From assembly GCA_027489245.1 (NCBI GenBank), contig JAIYAC010000002.1, positions 248,001 to 312,000 on the forward strand: DNA of 64,000 bases. The letters run 5' to 3'. The translations under genes were made by a program, and so were the position numbers. The notes under the pieces are model-generated. The model was not told where the DNA came from, ran no database searches, and saw nothing but the letters and a program-made list of their open reading frames with translations. This document shows, in pieces, positions 11,917 through 20,239 of the stretch; the first letter of the stretch is position 1, and each line of letters starts with the position of its first letter. This DNA is from Neisseriaceae bacterium. Lineage in GTDB: Bacteria > Pseudomonadota > Gammaproteobacteria > Burkholderiales > Chromobacteriaceae.

Positions 11917-14418
11917 ATGTCTGCAACCGTTACCCTGCAAGCGCCGCTGTCCGGCGTGGTATTGCCACTGTCCGCCGTGCCCGACCCGGTGTTTGCCGGC
12001 GGCCTGATGGGCCAGGGCCTGGCCATTGAGCCGCTGTCTTCCACCTTGCTGGCGCCCTGCGACGGCGAAATCAGCCAGGTGTCCAGTACCGGCCATGCCG
12101 TCACCGTGCGTGCGGCCAACGGTGCCGAAGTGCTGATGCATATCGGCATCGACACCGTGAAACTGGGCGGCAGCGGTTTTGTTACCCGCGTGCAGAAAGG
12201 CCAGCAAGTCAGCGCTGGCCAGCCGCTGGTAGAGATCGACATCGACAGCGTGGCCCGCCGCGCGCCTTCTCTCATTACCGTCGTTGTGGTTACCAATAGC
12301 GACGACATGGCTCTCTCCCTCGACGCATCCGGACTTGTGGAAGCCGGTGCGTCGTGTTTTCTGACCGTGACGGCTCAGGGCGCCATCTCCCGCCCTGACG
12401 CCGTCCACGGCGCAGAATTGTCCGTTACCGCCGTGGTGGCACACGAAGGCGGCCTGCATGCGCGCCCATGTGCGCTGGTGCAGTCGGTAGCCCGCCGCTA
12501 CCTGAGCCAGATAGAGATCGGTTTTGCCGGCCAGCGCGCCAATGCACGCAGCGTGGTCAGCATCATGGGCCTGGGGGTGAGCGAACACGATACCGTCACC
12601 CTGTATGCCAAAGGCGACGATGCCGACACCGCCCTGGCCGCCCTGGTCGAGGCGCTGCAAACGCCTACCCACGCCGGGCATGCACCGGCGCCTGCTGCGG
12701 TAGCGGCTACCCGCGACGACGGCAAGCTGGGCGGCGTGTGCGCCGCACCCGGCCTGGCGGTTGGTACGCTGGTATTGCTGGCCGAGCAGGCGCGCCCGGT
12801 GCCCGAGCGCGGCCACGGTGTCGAGCCAGAGTTGGCCGCACTGAACGCCGCCCTGCAAAAAGTGCGCGATGCGGTGGCGGCCGATGTGGCGCAGGCCGAC
12901 AAGCGCGGCGCGCACGCTGAAAGCGAGATCTTTGGCGCGCACCTGGCGCTGCTGGACGACCCCGAGCTGGCGCACGCCGCCGAACGCTACATTCTGGATG
13001 GCCGCAGCGCCGCCTACGCCTACCGCAGTGCCATCAGCGCACAGAGCGAGGTGCTGCTGGGCCTGGGCAATGCCCTGCTGGCCGAACGTGTGGCCGACCT
13101 GAAAGACCTGGAGCGCCGCGTGCTGGACGTGCTGCTGGGCGGCGAGCAAGCCGCGCCCGTGTTGCCGGCGCAAGCCATTGTCGTGGCCGACGACCTGACC
13201 CCGTCGCAGCTCACCCGCCTGCCCCGCGAGCAGCTGGCCGGCGTGGTGCTGGCCCGTGGCGGCGCGACCAACCACGTTGCCATCCTGTGCCGTGCGCTGG
13301 CCATCCCCGCGCTGGTAGCCTGCGGCCCGGCCGCGCTGGCACTGGCTGACGGTAGCGAAGCGCTACTGAACGCGGGTGACGGCTGGCTGGATGCCCAGCC
13401 GGACGCCAGCGAGCTGGCCGCCGCCCGCCAGGACATTGCCCAGCGCGAACAGCGCCGCCGCACCCTGCGCGAGCAGTCTGCCGGCCAGGCACGTACCCGC
13501 GATGGCCTGGCGATCGAGGTCGCGGCCAACATCGCCAACGCTGCCGAAGCACGCGACGCAGTACTGAACGGTGCCGACGGCGTGGGCCTGCTGCGTACCG
13601 AATTCCTCTTCATCGACCGACACGACGCCCCTAGCGAGGACGAACAGCGCGCTGCCTGCCAGGACGTGCTGGACGCGCTGGATGGCCGCCCGGCCATCAT
13701 CCGCACGCTGGACGCCGGTGGCGACAAGGACGTGCCTTACCTGCCGCTGCCCGCCGAGGACAACCCGGCGCTGGGCCTGCGCGGCATCCGCACCGGCTTT
13801 GCCATGCCCGAGGTGCTGGACACCCAGCTGCGCGCCCTGCTGCAAGTGAAGCCGCTGTCGCGCCTGCGCATCCTGCTGCCCATGGTGGCCGACCTGGCCG
13901 ACCTGCAGCGCGTACGCCAGCGCCTGGACGAGCTGGCCGCCGAGCTGGGTGTGGCCGAGCGTCCGCAGCTGGGCGTGATGATCGAAGTACCGTCGGCGGC
14001 GCTGCTGGCCGACCAGTTGGCCGAACACGCCGATTTCCTGTCCATTGGCACCAACGACCTGACCCAGTACACGCTGGCCATGGACCGCTGCCACCCGGCG
14101 CTCGCGGCCAACCTGGACGCCCTGCACCCGGCACTGCTGCGCCTGATTGCGCTCACCGTGCACGGCGCGGCCAAGCACGGCAAATGGGTAGGCGTGTGCG
14201 GTGCGCTGGCGTCCGACCCACAGGCCACGCCAGTACTGGTCGGCCTGGGCGTGACCGAGCTGTCGGTGAGCCCGCAGCTGGTGCCGGAAATCAAGGACAC
14301 GGTACGCCGCCTGGACAGCACCGCCTGCCAGCAGCTGGCGCTGGACCTGCAGGCGCTGAATTCGGCGCAACAAGTGCGGGCGCGGTTACAAGCCGACGCC
14401 GCCGCCTTGCTGCGCTGA
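11917..14418 (+). CDS. nagF: PTS multiphosphoryl protein EIIA(Glc/Nag)-HPr-EI
   Basis: An 833-residue fusion of the soluble PTS proteins that carries phosphate from phosphoenolpyruvate to the GlcNAc permease. EIIA domain: about 1-155, active His75 in LMHIGIDTVKL. HPr domain: about 168-258, active His181 in HEGGLHARPC. Enzyme I: about 270-833, phospho-His453 in GGATNHVAIL, PEP-binding segments TEFLFIDR, RTLDAGGDKD and SIGTNDLTQYTLAMDR, and Cys761 in GVCGALASDP. All catalytic residues are intact. The start has GAAGGA upstream; an earlier in-frame ATG (11872) lacks it. NagE below lacks its own EIIA, so the pair is complementary. Confidence 0.95.
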   Translation: MSATVTLQAPLSGVVLPLSAVPDPVFAGGLMGQGLAIEPLSSTLLAPCDGEISQVSSTGHAVTVRAANGAEVLMHIGIDTVKLGGSGFVTRVQKGQQVSAGQPLVEIDIDSVARRAPSLITVVVVTNSDDMALSLDASGLVEAGASCFLTVTAQGAISRPDAVHGAELSVTAVVAHEGGLHARPCALVQSVARRYLSQIEIGFAGQRANARSVVSIMGLGVSEHDTVTLYAKGDDADTALAALVEALQTPTHAGHAPAPAAVAATRDDGKLGGVCAAPGLAVGTLVLLAEQARPVPERGHGVEPELAALNAALQKVRDAVAADVAQADKRGAHAESEIFGAHLALLDDPELAHAAERYILDGRSAAYAYRSAISAQSEVLLGLGNALLAERVADLKDLERRVLDVLLGGEQAAPVLPAQAIVVADDLTPSQLTRLPREQLAGVVLARGGATNHVAILCRALAIPALVACGPAALALADGSEALLNAGDGWLDAQPDASELAAARQDIAQREQRRRTLREQSAGQARTRDGLAIEVAANIANAAEARDAVLNGADGVGLLRTEFLFIDRHDAPSEDEQRAACQDVLDALDGRPAIIRTLDAGGDKDVPYLPLPAEDNPALGLRGIRTGFAMPEVLDTQLRALLQVKPLSRLRILLPMVADLADLQRVRQRLDELAAELGVAERPQLGVMIEVPSAALLADQLAEHADFLSIGTNDLTQYTLAMDRCHPALAANLDALHPALLRLIALTVHGAAKHGKWVGVCGALASDPQATPVLVGLGVTELSVSPQLVPEIKDTVRRLDSTACQQLALDLQALNSAQQVRARLQADAAALLR

Positions 14419-14424
14419 CCTGGT

Positions 14425-14456
14425 CAGGCCGCCGCATCCTCCCACCAGGCGGCCTG
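14425..14456. repeat. Intercistronic hairpin between nagF and nagE
   Basis: CAGGCCGCC (14425-14433) pairs with GGCGGCCTG (14448-14456) around a 14-nt loop. No T-tract follows, and nagE starts 25 nt later with its own strong Shine-Dalgarno, so it more likely tunes expression than ends transcription. Confidence 0.5.
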
Positions 14457-14481
14457 CATTAAAACGAAGAGGAGAAACACA

Positions 14482-16119
14482 GTGAGTACTTCAAGCAAGT
14501 TTGCCGGCGTACAGCAGCTGGGCCGCGCCCTGATGCTGCCTATCGCCGTCCTGCCGGTGGCAGGTCTGCTACTGCGCCTGGGTCAGCCCGACCTGATGGG
14601 CATTCCGGTGATGGCGCAGGCTGGGGATGCCATTTTCGGCAACCTGGCACTGCTGTTTGCCATCGGCGTGGCAGTGGGTTTTGCCAAAGATAATAACGGC
14701 GCTTCCGGCCTGGCCGGTGCCATTGGCTACCTGGTGCTGACCGCCGTGCTGAAAGTGATCGACGCCAAGATCAATATGGGCGTGCTGGCCGGCATTACCG
14801 CTGGTATCAGCGCCGGCCTGCTGTACAACCGCTACAAAGACATCGCGCTGCCGTCCTACCTGGCCTTCTTTGGCGGGCGCCGCTTTGTGCCGATCGTTAC
14901 CGGTTTTGCCATGCTGCTGGCGGGCGTGGTGCTGGGCTACATCTGGCCACCGATCCAGCAGGGTATCGATGCGGTGGGCCACTGGGTGATCGGTGCGGGC
15001 GAGTTCGGCCTGTTCGTGTACGGCGTGCTCAACCGCATCCTGATCGTCACCGGTCTGCACCACATCATCAATACCTTTGCCTGGTTCCAGCTGGGTGACT
15101 TTACCGACGCCGCCGGCAAGGTGGTACACGGTGACCTGACCCGCTTCTTTGCCGGTGACAAAACTGCCGGCATGTTCATGTCCGGTTTCTTCCCGGTGAT
15201 GATGTTCGGCCTGCCGGCTGCTTGCCTGGCCATGTACCGTGCCGCGCGCCCGGAAAACAAGGCTGCCGTAGGGGGCGTGCTGTTGTCCATGGGCCTGACT
15301 GCCGCGCTGACCGGGGTTACCGAGCCGGTAGAGTTTGCCTTCATGTTCCTGGCCCCGGCCCTGTACGCCATCCACGCGGTGCTCACCGGCATCTCGATGG
15401 CGCTGATGCACACCCTGGGCGTGAAGCTGGGCTTTGGCTTCTCGGCTGGCCTGTTCGACTATGTGCTGAACTTTGGTATCGCGCAGAAACCACTGCTGCT
15501 GATCCCGATCGGCCTGGCGTACTTTGCCGTGTACTACGCGCTGTTTACCTTCTTCATCAAGAAATTCAACCTGATGACCATGGGCCGCGAAGAAGCGGTA
15601 GCCGGTGCCCCTGCGGCGGCTAGCCTGGGTAGCAAAGGCAGCGACCGTGCGCGCGGTTTCATCGGCGCGCTGGGCGGTGCGGCCAACCTGAAAAGCGTTG
15701 ACGCCTGCACCACCCGCCTGCGCCTGCAGGTGGTGAGCAACGACGCCGTAAACGAAGCCGCGCTGAAAGCGCTGGGTTCGCGCGGCATGATCAAGCCGGC
15801 AGCCGGTAGCGTACAAGTGGTTCTGGGGCCGGAAGCCGAGCTGGTGGCCGACGAGATCCGCGCCGCGCTGGCCAACCCGCAAACCGTGACAGCCGATGGC
15901 GGCGCATTGAAAGCCGCACTGGGCGGTGCGGCCAACATCCGTGCCGTAGACGTGGTGGCCGGTAGCCGCCTGCGCGTGGAGCTGGCCGACGCCAGCCGCG
16001 TGAACGAAGGCAGCCTGAAGGCACTGGGCGTGAGCGGCATCATGGCCATGCCGGGCAACCTGGTACACCTGGTGGTAGAAGGCGGCGACCCTGCCGCGCT
16101 GGCCAGCCAGCTGCAGTAA
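14482..16119 (+). CDS. nagE: PTS N-acetylglucosamine permease EIIC-EIIB, with a second EIIB-like domain
   Basis: A 545-residue inner-membrane permease. The EIIC part (about 1-370) opens with GRALMLPIAVLPVAGLLLRLG and contains the sugar-site segment TGVTEPVEFAFMFLAP. EIIB-1 (about 390-470) has the phospho-Cys409 in SVDACTTRLRLQV. A second EIIB-like repeat (about 475-545, LKAALGGAANIRAVDVVAGSRLRVEL) has no Cys at the equivalent place and cannot be phosphorylated there. Unlike E. coli NagE there is no EIIA; NagF supplies it. It phosphorylates GlcNAc during import. The start is GTG after GAGGAGA. A terminator follows at 16257. Confidence 0.93.
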   Translation: MSTSSKFAGVQQLGRALMLPIAVLPVAGLLLRLGQPDLMGIPVMAQAGDAIFGNLALLFAIGVAVGFAKDNNGASGLAGAIGYLVLTAVLKVIDAKINMGVLAGITAGISAGLLYNRYKDIALPSYLAFFGGRRFVPIVTGFAMLLAGVVLGYIWPPIQQGIDAVGHWVIGAGEFGLFVYGVLNRILIVTGLHHIINTFAWFQLGDFTDAAGKVVHGDLTRFFAGDKTAGMFMSGFFPVMMFGLPAACLAMYRAARPENKAAVGGVLLSMGLTAALTGVTEPVEFAFMFLAPALYAIHAVLTGISMALMHTLGVKLGFGFSAGLFDYVLNFGIAQKPLLLIPIGLAYFAVYYALFTFFIKKFNLMTMGREEAVAGAPAAASLGSKGSDRARGFIGALGGAANLKSVDACTTRLRLQVVSNDAVNEAALKALGSRGMIKPAAGSVQVVLGPEAELVADEIRAALANPQTVTADGGALKAALGGAANIRAVDVVAGSRLRVELADASRVNEGSLKALGVSGIMAMPGNLVHLVVEGGDPAALASQLQ

Positions 16120-16256
16120 ACACGTAGCCCGCCCCGGCGCCTGCATGGCTGCAGTGCGCCAGGGCATAACAAGACAGGCAGGTGTTTGCCGCCCAGCGGC
16201 AGGCGCCGCCCCGTGGTAAGCCAGGGTGTCCTGACCTGTGGCTTTGCTCTCCTTCC

Positions 16257-16283
16257 ACCCCGGCGCTGCCGGGGTGTTTTTTT
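16257..16283 (+). terminator. Rho-independent terminator of the nag operon
   Basis: ACCCCGGC (16257-16264), a GCT loop, GCCGGGGT (16268-16275) and a T-rich tail. Confidence 0.9.
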
Positions 16284-16292
16284 GCGCTATAG

Positions 16293-16306
16293 TGAAATCG
16301 ATACCA
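16293..16306. promoter_or_regulatory. Candidate NagQ-type operator upstream of gap
   Basis: TGAAATCGATACCA matches 12 of 14 positions of the perfect palindrome TGGTATCGATACCA found before the ABC importer (42096-42109). It lies about 210 bp before the gap start. Regulator and effect are inferred. Confidence 0.45.
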
Positions 16307-16519
16307 ATAAACATCGGCGGTAGCTGATGCTGCAGCGCAAGGCAAGCCATGTTGGCCGCAAGTCGCATGCGGTAAGGCATACAGGGCAGCAAAGTGTTGG
16401 TAGTACGCCCACTACAGAATTGTAAGGGATTGAGTACAAGCCCGATTGGGACAAGGATGTGCTCATAGCAAGCGTGCAGCTGGCACGCAGGATTCACCCG
16501 AATAATCAGGAGACACAAT

Positions 16520-17530
16520 ATGGCACTGAAACTCGCCATCAACGGGTACGGCCGCATCGGCCGCATGGTATTGCGCGCCTGGCAAGAACGTTTTGCCGAC
16601 AAGGATATTGAAATCGTTGCCATCAACGATCTGGGCAACCCCGAACTGCACGCCCACCTGACCAAATACGACTCCATCCACGGCCCGTTCCCTGGCACCG
16701 TGGCGCTGGAAGGCGACAAGCTGGTGATTAACGGCAAGCCGATCCAGCTGCTGTCGGTACGCAACCCGGCCGAGCTGCCGTGGGGCGATATGGGCGTGGA
16801 CATCGTGCTGGAATGTACCGGCATCTTCACCAAACGCGACAAGGCTGGCCTGCACCTGCAAGCCGGTGCCAAGAAGGTGCTGATCTCTGCCCCGGCAGAC
16901 GACGCTGACGCCACCATCGTGTATGGCGTAAACCACGACACCCTGCGCGCCGACATGAGCATCGTGTCCAACGCCAGCTGCACCACCAACTGTCTGGCCC
17001 CGCTGGTGAAACCGCTGAACGACGCCATCGGCGTAGCGCACGGCCTGATGACCACTGTGCACTCGTACACCAACGACCAGGTGCTGCTGGACACCGAGCA
17101 CAGCGATTTGCGCCGTGCCCGCTCGGCCGCGCTGTCGATGATCCCCACCAAAACCGGTGCTGCCGCTGCCGTAGGCCTGGTGCTGCCCGAGCTGAAAGGC
17201 AAGCTGGATGGCTTTGCCGTGCGCGTGCCCACCGCCAATGTATCGCTGGTAGACCTCACCTTTACCGCCCAGCGTGACACCACCGTGGCCGAAGTGAACG
17301 AGCTGGTGACCGCTGCGGCCAACGGCGCGCTGCAAGGCGTGCTGGCAGTGAACACCCTGCCACTGGTGTCCATCGACTTCATGCACAACCCGGCGTCCAG
17401 CGTGTTTGATGCCACCCTGACCCGCGTGATCGAAGGCCGTCAGGTGAAAGTGCTGTCGTGGTACGACAACGAGTGGGGCTTCTCCAACCGCATGCTGGAT
17501 ACCGCCCAGGCCTGGATGGCTGCCAAGTAA
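16520..17530 (+). CDS. gap: Glyceraldehyde-3-phosphate dehydrogenase, type I
   Basis: A 336-residue cytoplasmic glycolytic enzyme oxidising glyceraldehyde-3-P with NAD and phosphate. The Rossmann start is [16 protein letters not shown], the catalytic Cys154 lies in SNASCTTNC, and the C-terminal [12 protein letters not shown] segment is standard. The Shine-Dalgarno (AGGAGA) is well placed. It follows the nag operon but has its own upstream region with an operator-like site, suggesting co-control with amino-sugar use. Confidence 0.97.
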   Translation: MALKLAINGYGRIGRMVLRAWQERFADKDIEIVAINDLGNPELHAHLTKYDSIHGPFPGTVALEGDKLVINGKPIQLLSVRNPAELPWGDMGVDIVLECTGIFTKRDKAGLHLQAGAKKVLISAPADDADATIVYGVNHDTLRADMSIVSNASCTTNCLAPLVKPLNDAIGVAHGLMTTVHSYTNDQVLLDTEHSDLRRARSAALSMIPTKTGAAAAVGLVLPELKGKLDGFAVRVPTANVSLVDLTFTAQRDTTVAEVNELVTAAANGALQGVLAVNTLPLVSIDFMHNPASSVFDATLTRVIEGRQVKVLSWYDNEWGFSNRMLDTAQAWMAAK

Positions 17531-17830
17531 GGCTTGCCTGGAACCGGCTCGTGGTTTGGCGCGGCATGTTGGCCGCAACACCAGACCGTGAGCCTGTTCT
17601 GAAGGTTGCGGCGGCATGGCCCGCCGCACCGATTGCCCGGTGCCCGTGTGGAGACGGGCGCCTCGTTCTTTAGGTGTATTCTGTTGCTTCTTTGTGCATA
17701 GTTCCGGCCTGCCCCTGTTAGGGCAGGCCTTTTTTTTGCATGGCAGGTCAGAAGGTTGGCCGCAGCGGGCCGTGTTGATCTGTATCAGGTAGGGGGCAGC
17801 TACATCGCGCAGGGTGATGTAGTGCCGCCA
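17531..17830. other. 300-bp gap between the convergent gap and esterase genes
   Basis: Contains two copies of the dispersed GTTGGCCGCA repeat (17568-17577; 17755-17764, the latter the full AGGTTGGCCGCA) and a strong terminator at 17706. No coding signal is visible. Confidence 0.7.
17706..17737 (+). terminator. Rho-independent terminator downstream of gap
   Basis: GGCCTGCCC, a 6-nt loop and GGGCAGGCC, then eight Ts. It lies 175 bp after the gap stop; the intervening transcript has no ORF of note. Confidence 0.9.
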
Positions 17831-18760
17831 TTACACGCGTGGTAAATGCGTGGCGATGAACGCTGCCATCAGCGCCAGTGCTTCGTCTGCCGCCTCGAGC
17901 AGGCCGGCGGCATTGGGAAACACGTGCGGCATGCCGTCCCACACGTGCAGCGCCACCGCCACGCCGGCAGCGCTGGCGCGCTCGGCATAGTGCAGGCTGT
18001 CGTCCAGCAGGATCTCGTCGCGGCCAACGTGCAGCTGCAGTGGCGGCAGGCCGTGCAGGCTAGCGTGTAGCGGCGAGGCGCCGGGGTCCTGCGCGGGCGT
18101 CTGGCCCAGGTACATGGCGGCGCAGGCATTGACCATGGTGTGACTCAGGTACACCTCGGCATCGTGCTGTGTCTGGTGGCTGTGGCTACTGTTGCTCAGG
18201 TCGGTCCACGGCGACAGGGCGATGGCGGCTACTGGCTGGGTGGTGTTGGCCATGGCTTGCAGCCGTGACAGCAGCGACAGCGTCAGGCCGCCACCGGCAG
18301 AATCCCCGATCAGCAATACGCGCTGCCAGCCACTGGCTTGCAGGCCTTGGTACACCGCCACGGCGTCTTCCAGTGCGGCGGGGTAGGGGTGTTCCGGTGC
18401 CAGCCGGTAATCGGCCACAAACACGGCCTGGCCGCTCAGGCGGGCAAAATGGCCGGCAAAATGGCAGTAGGCTTTGGCCGACCCCATTACATAGCCACCA
18501 CCGTGCAAAAACAGCAAGGCGCTATCCGTGGCTGGCTGTGCCGGCAGGCACCAGTAGCCGCTGACCCCGCCAATCGTATCGGCTTGGTAGTGAACGCCGT
18601 CCGGCGCGGCCACGGTTTGCATGATGTCATCGTAGGGCGCGCGGCCTGCGGGGCCGAACACGGCTCCTTTGAAGGGCGCGGTTTGCACACGCAGCGCGGC
18701 CATGGTGGCTGCATCACGCGGCGAGAGGGGGTGCTCGATGGTAGGGGTAGCGGGGGGCAT
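17831..18760 (-). CDS. Alpha/beta-hydrolase of the hormone-sensitive lipase (HSL) family
   Basis: A 309-residue cytoplasmic carboxylesterase-like protein. It has the oxyanion-hole motif LLFLHGGGYVMGS and the nucleophile motif LIGDSAGGGLTLSLL, then HVGRDEILLDD (acid) and VWDGMPHVFPN (His), giving the full Ser-Asp-His triad. YRLAPEHPYPAAL is a signature of the HSL/acetyl-hydrolase group. The substrate is probably a short-chain ester. An AGGAG Shine-Dalgarno supports the start. The gene lies downstream of an Lrp-type regulator on the same strand. Confidence 0.85.
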   Translation of the reverse strand: MPPATPTIEHPLSPRDAATMAALRVQTAPFKGAVFGPAGRAPYDDIMQTVAAPDGVHYQADTIGGVSGYWCLPAQPATDSALLFLHGGGYVMGSAKAYCHFAGHFARLSGQAVFVADYRLAPEHPYPAALEDAVAVYQGLQASGWQRVLLIGDSAGGGLTLSLLSRLQAMANTTQPVAAIALSPWTDLSNSSHSHQTQHDAEVYLSHTMVNACAAMYLGQTPAQDPGASPLHASLHGLPPLQLHVGRDEILLDDSLHYAERASAAGVAVALHVWDGMPHVFPNAAGLLEAADEALALMAAFIATHLPRV

Positions 18761-18792
18761 GACGGGCTCCTGTGGCTGCCACCGGTTTGGTG

Positions 18793-18802
18793 GTTGGCCG
18801 CA
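18793..18802 (+). repeat. Dispersed repeat copy, upstream of the HSL-family gene
   Basis: GTTGGCCGCA in the 168-bp gap between the esterase start and the Lrp-type gene stop. Confidence 0.7.
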
Positions 18803-18928
18803 GCTTAGCCAAAGGGTGCCGAGGGTGCTGGCCCTGCCCGTCTAGCCATCGATGGCTGACATAAAATACTGCCGATATCTGCCGAAGGTTTGCTATCGAA
18901 TACGTGGCATTTCTGCCACGGCGCATGG

Positions 18929-19372
18929 TCAGTCTTCTTCCGGTAGCGGTGGCAGGCGGTGGGCGATGGGGGTGTCGATCACCATGGAGGTCTTGGTGTC
19001 GCCGTACTGCATCAGGCGGGCGATCAGCGCCTGCAGTGTGCCCATGCTGTCTACCGCCACGCGGATCATCAGCCCGCTGCTGCCGGTGATGGAGTCGCAG
19101 TGCACGATTTCCGGCATCTGTTTCAGCAGCTCCAGTACGGTGTAGTACTCCTGGTTTTTTACGGTCAGCTCGATAAGGCATTGTATCGGGCAACCCAGCG
19201 CTTCCGGGCGGATGATTGCGCGATAGCCGGCTATCACGCCGGATCGTTCCAGCTTTTCCACGCGGTCGGCAACGGCGGGGGCGGACAGGTTTACGCGGCG
19301 GGCCAGCTCGGCAAAGCTCAGGCGGCCATTTTCGTGCAGTGCAGCGATGATCTTGCGGTCAAACTTGTCCAT
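18929..19372 (-). CDS. Lrp/AsnC-family transcriptional regulator
   Basis: A 147-residue regulator: N-terminal winged helix (DKFDRKIIAALHENGRLSFAELARRVNLSAPAVADRVEKLERSGVI, about 1-50) followed by the RAM ligand-binding domain (about 65-140), where amino acids usually bind at subunit interfaces. Lrp/AsnC proteins form octamers and control amino-acid metabolism or transport; the target is not shown by the sequence. The gene reads away from the small-RNA locus at 19484. No clear Shine-Dalgarno is seen, but MDKFDRKII is a typical family start. Confidence 0.88.
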   Translation of the reverse strand: MDKFDRKIIAALHENGRLSFAELARRVNLSAPAVADRVEKLERSGVIAGYRAIIRPEALGCPIQCLIELTVKNQEYYTVLELLKQMPEIVHCDSITGSSGLMIRVAVDSMGTLQALIARLMQYGDTKTSMVIDTPIAHRLPPLPEED

Positions 19373-19448
19373 TTTTCGATTCGAAGGTCAAAGAGTCGTA
19401 AATACATTGTATACAAAGTTATGCCGGCTTATAAGCTTCGAATGCCTA

Positions 19449-19477
19449 TTAATAAGCCCCGATAACCCCCGTACAAT
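19449..19477 (+). promoter_or_regulatory. Candidate sigma-70 promoter of the small RNA
   Basis: A TACAAT -10 box (19472-19477) with TTAATA at -35 (19449-19454, 17-bp spacing, 4 of 6 consensus). Transcription would start near 19484. Confidence 0.5.
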
Positions 19478-19483
19478 TCGCCC

Positions 19484-19676
19484 CGTGTTGAAGCAGCCGG
19501 GTCCGCGCCCGACGGCTTTGACTTCTGGATCCGTTATGAGGGTGCCTGAGCAATCGGCATCTTTGGAACTGTTCTGGTGATCTCTTTGTCCCTGGTCTTA
19601 AGCGTTCTTGGCCCCCATGTGTGGCCGGGAACCGACCCTTAGTGGCCTGTCCCCAACCGGACAGGCCTTTTTTTTT
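19484..19676 (+). ncRNA. Probable small RNA of about 190 nt, unidentified
   Basis: A plus-strand unit with a -10 box, about 190 nt of non-coding sequence and a very strong intrinsic terminator (GGCCTGTCC/GGACAGGCC plus nine Ts). No plus-strand gene lies upstream for nearly 2 kb (gap ends at 17530 with its own terminator), so the terminator needs an RNA of its own. A 5' hairpin is possible: GAAG-C-AGCC near 19490 with GGCT-TTGA-CTTC ending near 19525. The length fits 6S RNA, but I could not find its conserved bulge sequences, so I leave it unnamed. A 14-codon ORF ending at 19580 (MRVPEQSASLELFW) is probably chance. Confidence 0.55.
19644..19676 (+). terminator. Rho-independent terminator of the small RNA
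   Basis: GGCCTGTCC (19644-19652), CCAACC loop, GGACAGGCC (19659-19667), then T x9. Confidence 0.92.
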
Positions 19677-19692
19677 GCGCGTTTTTTGCGGC

Positions 19693-20121
19693 TTACACCT
19701 TGTGCGTGGACAGCAGCAGGCTGGTTTCACTGGCGGTAATGCCGGGAATCAGGCGGATGCGGCCCAGCACGCGGTCGAACTGCTCCAGCGAGTCGGCGCG
19801 CAGCTCAGTGACGATATCCCAGCGCCCGTTGGTGGAGTGCAGCGCGTACACATGCGGCTCGCCGCGTAAGGCCTGCAGTACAGCCGGCGTTTTGTTGCCC
19901 TCTACCGCAATGCCCATCCAGGCGCGGATACGCTGGGCCTCGGCCTGCGGTTTCAGCCGCACGGTATAGCCGATGATGACGCCGGCCTGCTCCAGTTTGT
20001 TGATGTGTTTTTGCACGGTGGCGCGAGAGACGCGCAGGCGGGTGGCCAGCTCGGTCACCGGGGTGCGGGCGTTGTCGCGCAGCAGGGCGATGAGCTGCTG
20101 GTCGGTATCGTCAAGTTGCAT
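19693..20121 (-). CDS. Lrp/AsnC-family regulator, divergent from the ctlX-like gene
   Basis: A 142-residue regulator. The helix-turn-helix is DDTDQQLIALLRDNARTPVTELATRLRVSRATVQKHINKLEQAGVI; the RAM effector domain follows from about residue 65. The start MQLDDTDQQL is the family start; a longer frame to 20262 would read through the operator region. It is transcribed divergently from the CtlX-like hydrolase, with two inverted repeats between the starts, so control of that gene by arginine/citrulline-type ligands is a reasonable inference. Confidence 0.88.
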   Translation of the reverse strand: MQLDDTDQQLIALLRDNARTPVTELATRLRVSRATVQKHINKLEQAGVIIGYTVRLKPQAEAQRIRAWMGIAVEGNKTPAVLQALRGEPHVYALHSTNGRWDIVTELRADSLEQFDRVLGRIRLIPGITASETSLLLSTHKV

Positions 20122-20144
20122 AGTGCTAGCCCAGGTTATCAATA

Positions 20145-20194
20145 TGTGCAGTCTAGCGATAAAACTGCACACGGTGCCAACTACAAAGTGGCAC
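20145..20194. promoter_or_regulatory. Two inverted-repeat operators in the Lrp/ctlX divergent region
   Basis: TGTGCAGT-N11-ACTGCACA (20145-20171) is a perfect 8-bp inverted repeat. GTGCCA-N9-TGGCAC (20174-20194) follows three bases later. Both lie between the divergent starts. The dyads suit an Lrp/AsnC dimer pair; which repeat is bound is not known. Confidence 0.6.
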
Positions 20195-20239
20195 GCCAGG
20201 CCGCCACAATTTCTCCTGCCACGCCACCCAGGAGACACC

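Larger units (their letters stand above)
16120..16519. other. 400-bp gap between nagE and gap
   Basis: It holds the nagE terminator (16257-16283), a half-conserved operator (16293-16306) and the gap leader. No ORF with coding character was seen. The gap gene promoter must lie between about 16290 and 16500, but I could not pick a convincing -35/-10 pair. Confidence 0.6.
19373..19692. other. 320-bp gene-free stretch between two Lrp-type genes
   Basis: Both neighbouring genes lie on the minus strand, yet the stretch contains a plus-strand promoter and terminator. It is best explained by a plus-strand non-coding RNA (separate entry). Confidence 0.7.

Noticed and set aside
11680..13275. A 531-codon minus-strand open frame
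   Set aside because: Antisense to the nagF gene; no start signal and low-complexity translation.
14569..17415. A 948-codon open frame on the minus strand across nagE and gap
   Set aside because: It is the antisense shadow of two well-conserved genes; the translated sequence is rich in His, Gln and Arg with no domain pattern.
19484..19676. Identification of the small RNA as 6S, tmRNA or 4.5S RNA
   Set aside because: Length fits 6S, but the conserved 6S bulge sequences were not found; a GAAGCAGCC match to 4.5S RNA is isolated and lacks the surrounding SRP core.
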